From a virus: 22,716 nt of DNA. Within the stretch, counting starts at the first letter, position 1. Every line of letters begins with the position of its first letter. Below are positions 21,467 to 22,716 of the stretch, piece after piece. The translations under genes were made by a program, and so were the position numbers. The notes beneath the pieces were generated by a model that saw only the letters and a list, made by a program, of their open reading frames with translations, searched no databases and was not told the origin of the DNA. Location: IMG/VR virus record IMGVR_UViG_3300046657_000038, positions 1 through 22,716 of that record. One strand, given 5' to 3'.

Positions 21467-21705
21467 CCTACTCCTCCTGCCTCGTCCTTCGCCTTCTGCT
21501 CCGGGTCGACGGCTCCCTGGATGACGGACTTCAGCGTGTCCGTCATCGCGAGCGCGATCTTCCGGTTCCTCTCGTCGATCGCGAGCGCGATCTCCTCCGC
21601 GAGGCGATCCATCTCCGGACCCGGGAGGCGGTCCGAGTACGGCGCGAGCTTCGACCTCACGATGGTCTTGAGGTCGTCACTTATCGTCGTCGGCATCGTG
21701 ACCAT
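21463..21705 (-). CDS. Small helical protein, unknown
   Basis: 80 residues, predicted mostly alpha-helical with regular hydrophobic spacing (DDLKTIVRSKLAPYSDRL; MDRLAEEIALAIDERNRKIA). Starts at 21705 or at the ATG three codons later (21696, with GGATGG upstream); both overlap the end of the membrane protein gene by 20-29 bases. It belongs to the connector region, but no family is recognised. Confidence 0.6.
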   Translation of the reverse strand: MVTMPTTISDDLKTIVRSKLAPYSDRLPGPEMDRLAEEIALAIDERNRKIALAMTDTLKSVIQGAVDPEQKAKDEAGGVG

Positions 21706-22021
21706 CCGGTATCGCTATGTTGTTCCTCGACAGGACTCGCTCCAGCTTAGATATTCTCCGGTCCTGCTTCTGGTTGTTCGACTCCAGGTCTCCGATCCTC
21801 CCGAGGAGGCGATCGCGCTCGTTCTGAACCGACGTGAGGAGCGAGACGAACCCGGAGACGAGCGAGGCCTGGGCGTCGATCTCATGTCTCTTCCTGTCGC
21901 CGAGCCACTTCCAGAGCCCGGTGACCACGGCCGTAACGACGGCGACGGCCCCGGCCACGATCGCCCCGACGGAGGTCGAGTCGAGGTGGTCCTCCTGAAG
22001 TACCGCCGCGGTCGCGTTCAT
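21677..22021 (-). CDS. Single-span membrane protein with coiled coil
   Basis: 114 residues from the ATG at 22021, which has GAGAGG upstream. One strongly hydrophobic segment (TSVGAIVAGAVAVVTAVVTG, about 16-35) is followed by W-K-W-L and a basic patch (GDRKRH), which places the rest in the cytoplasm by the positive-inside rule. Residues 52-99 have heptad-like spacing (LVSGFVSLLTSVQNERDRLL) of a coiled coil; the end is acidic. Small one-span phage proteins of this layout include holin-like or accessory membrane proteins, but this one lies in the head-tail region far from the lysis genes. Function unknown. Confidence 0.68.
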   Translation of the reverse strand: MNATAAVLQEDHLDSTSVGAIVAGAVAVVTAVVTGLWKWLGDRKRHEIDAQASLVSGFVSLLTSVQNERDRLLGRIGDLESNNQKQDRRISKLERVLSRNNIAIPDGHDADDDK

Positions 22022-22032
22022 CGTCGCACCTC

Positions 22033-22263
22033 TCAGTAGACCTTCGAGTGCTTGATCGCGTCGGTCGCGGACGGAGACCTCCCGGCCGTTCCGCCGCCGT
22101 AGTTCCCCGGCATCACGCCCGGGTGCTTCGCGGCGTCCGCGGCGACCGGGGTCATGCCCGCCGTCCCGCCACCGTTGTTCGGGACGATGCGTCCCTGAAT
22201 GACGTTGTCCTTCGCGACGTCGAAGGAGCCCATCGCATTGCTCGTCGTCTTGTCGTAGTTCAT
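22033..22263 (-). CDS. Small protein with a doubled Gly-rich motif
   Basis: 76 residues. Residues 28-50 and 52-75 are two copies of a unit with G-G-G-T-A-G-x-x-P-x-A-x-D-A-x-K-H. The rest is polar (MNYDKTTSNAMGSFDVAKDN). GAGAGGAG precedes the ATG at 22263, and the gene follows the head protein gene by 15 bases. No family recognised; the repeat suggests a short, possibly extended virion or scaffold-type protein. Confidence 0.62.
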   Translation of the reverse strand: MNYDKTTSNAMGSFDVAKDNVIQGRIVPNNGGGTAGMTPVAADAAKHPGVMPGNYGGGTAGRSPSATDAIKHSKVY

Positions 22264-22278
22264 GGTCGCTCTCTCCTC

Positions 22279-22716
22279 TCACTCGATGCCGGCGAGGAAG
22301 TCAACGTTCGGCTCCCTCCAGCACCTGCAGTTGATCACCTCCTCCGGCGGACCGCTCGGGTCGCCGGGATACTCAAGCTCGTTCCCGTCTCCGGTCGTGA
22401 ACGTCTCCCCCATCGCGCGCTCCTGGCCGTCCATCGCGGCGTGGGAGTCGCGGGTCCGCGAGTCGGCCGTCGCTCGCCAGACGAAAGAGACCTGGTCGCG
22501 CGAGATCGACCCGGTCGCGACCGCCTGCTCCATCGCCTGCTGCTGAGCCTCGTGGAGCGACGCCATCGTCTCCGTCCGCGCTATCGCCTCGGCACGGAAG
22601 CGGAGGGCGCGGTTCTCGTAGGCGTCGACCATCCGCGAGCGAAGCTCCGCCGGGACCGGCTGGCCGACCTCCGCGTACTTCCTCACCGTCGCGTCGAAGC
22701 GCCGGTCGCGGAGCGT
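22279..22716 (-). CDS. Mu gpF/SPP1 gp7-type minor head protein, C-terminal part
   Basis: The frame is open to the window edge, so the N-terminus is missing; 145 residues are visible. The C-terminal domain of the phage head morphogenesis family is clear: a helix with A-I-A-R-T-E-T (Arg-Thr-Glu-Thr), W-R-A-T-A-D-S-R-T-R-D-S-H-A-A-M-D-G-Q, and the closing P-P-E-E-V-I-N-C-R-C-W. These proteins bind near the portal inside or at the head and help DNA packaging or ejection. The Cys pair in NCRCW is typical. An internal GTG at 22686 is not the real start, because the reading frame continues upstream. Confidence 0.9.
   Translation of the reverse strand, partial: TLRDRRFDATVRKYAEVGQPVPAELRSRMVDAYENRALRFRAEAIARTETMASLHEAQQQAMEQAVATGSISRDQVSFVWRATADSRTRDSHAAMDGQERAMGETFTTGDGNELEYPGDPSGPPEEVINCRCWREPNVDFLAGIE

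Overview
The window is a compact, GC-rich stretch of a tailed double-stranded DNA phage or prophage with a long non-contractile (siphovirus) tail. Every gene but one is read from the minus strand, so transcription runs from high to low coordinates. Genes abut or overlap by 1-4 bases (ATGA, GTGA, TTGA, TGATG), as in one long late operon. Third codon positions are rich in C and G. The domains (DUF3597, DUF1353, a zinc ribbon in the fibre region, fibres ending in an ANYFPG-type motif) point to a host among the Proteobacteria, probably an alphaproteobacterium; that is inference. No integrase, tRNA, att site, CRISPR array or insertion sequence was found.

Head end and connector (22716 to about 20500): the C-terminal part of a Mu gpF/SPP1 gp7-type minor head protein, a small protein built on a doubled glycine-rich motif, a one-span membrane protein with a coiled coil, a small helical protein, a 17-residue very basic mini-ORF coupled on both sides, an HK97 gp10/lambda Z-like tail completion protein and a lambda U-like tail terminator candidate.

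Tail module (20496 to 10457): gene order follows lambda Z-U-V-G-GT-H-M-L-K-I-J, with two extra small genes. It holds a tail tube protein with an apparent inserted domain, the G/GT chaperone pair with an A AAT TTT slippery site for -1 frameshifting, a 741-residue tape measure protein, tip proteins M, L (cysteine-rich, Fe-S type), a 62-residue unknown, K (JAMM plus NlpC/P60), I, and a 1098-residue J with FnIII domains and hexapeptide repeats.

Host-range region (10455 to 5136): a collar-type fibre with an unexpected signal-peptide-like N-terminus, a beta-helix fibre sharing a domain with it, three smaller proteins (one a zinc ribbon), and a FnIII-carrying adhesin whose codon choice differs from its neighbours.

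Lysis and accessory region (5155 to 1): one small plus-strand gene, a 934-residue multi-domain muralytic protein, a secreted Pro/Ala/Lys-rich cysteine protein, a DUF1353 domain in frame with a holin-like protein, a DUF3597 protein and the start of an unknown gene. In both large lysis ORFs an ATG with a strong Shine-Dalgarno sequence lies in frame at the domain boundary, so each may yield a full-length fusion plus a short membrane-associated product. An 18-19 base hairpin motif recurs upstream of the muralytic gene and of the tail chaperone gene.
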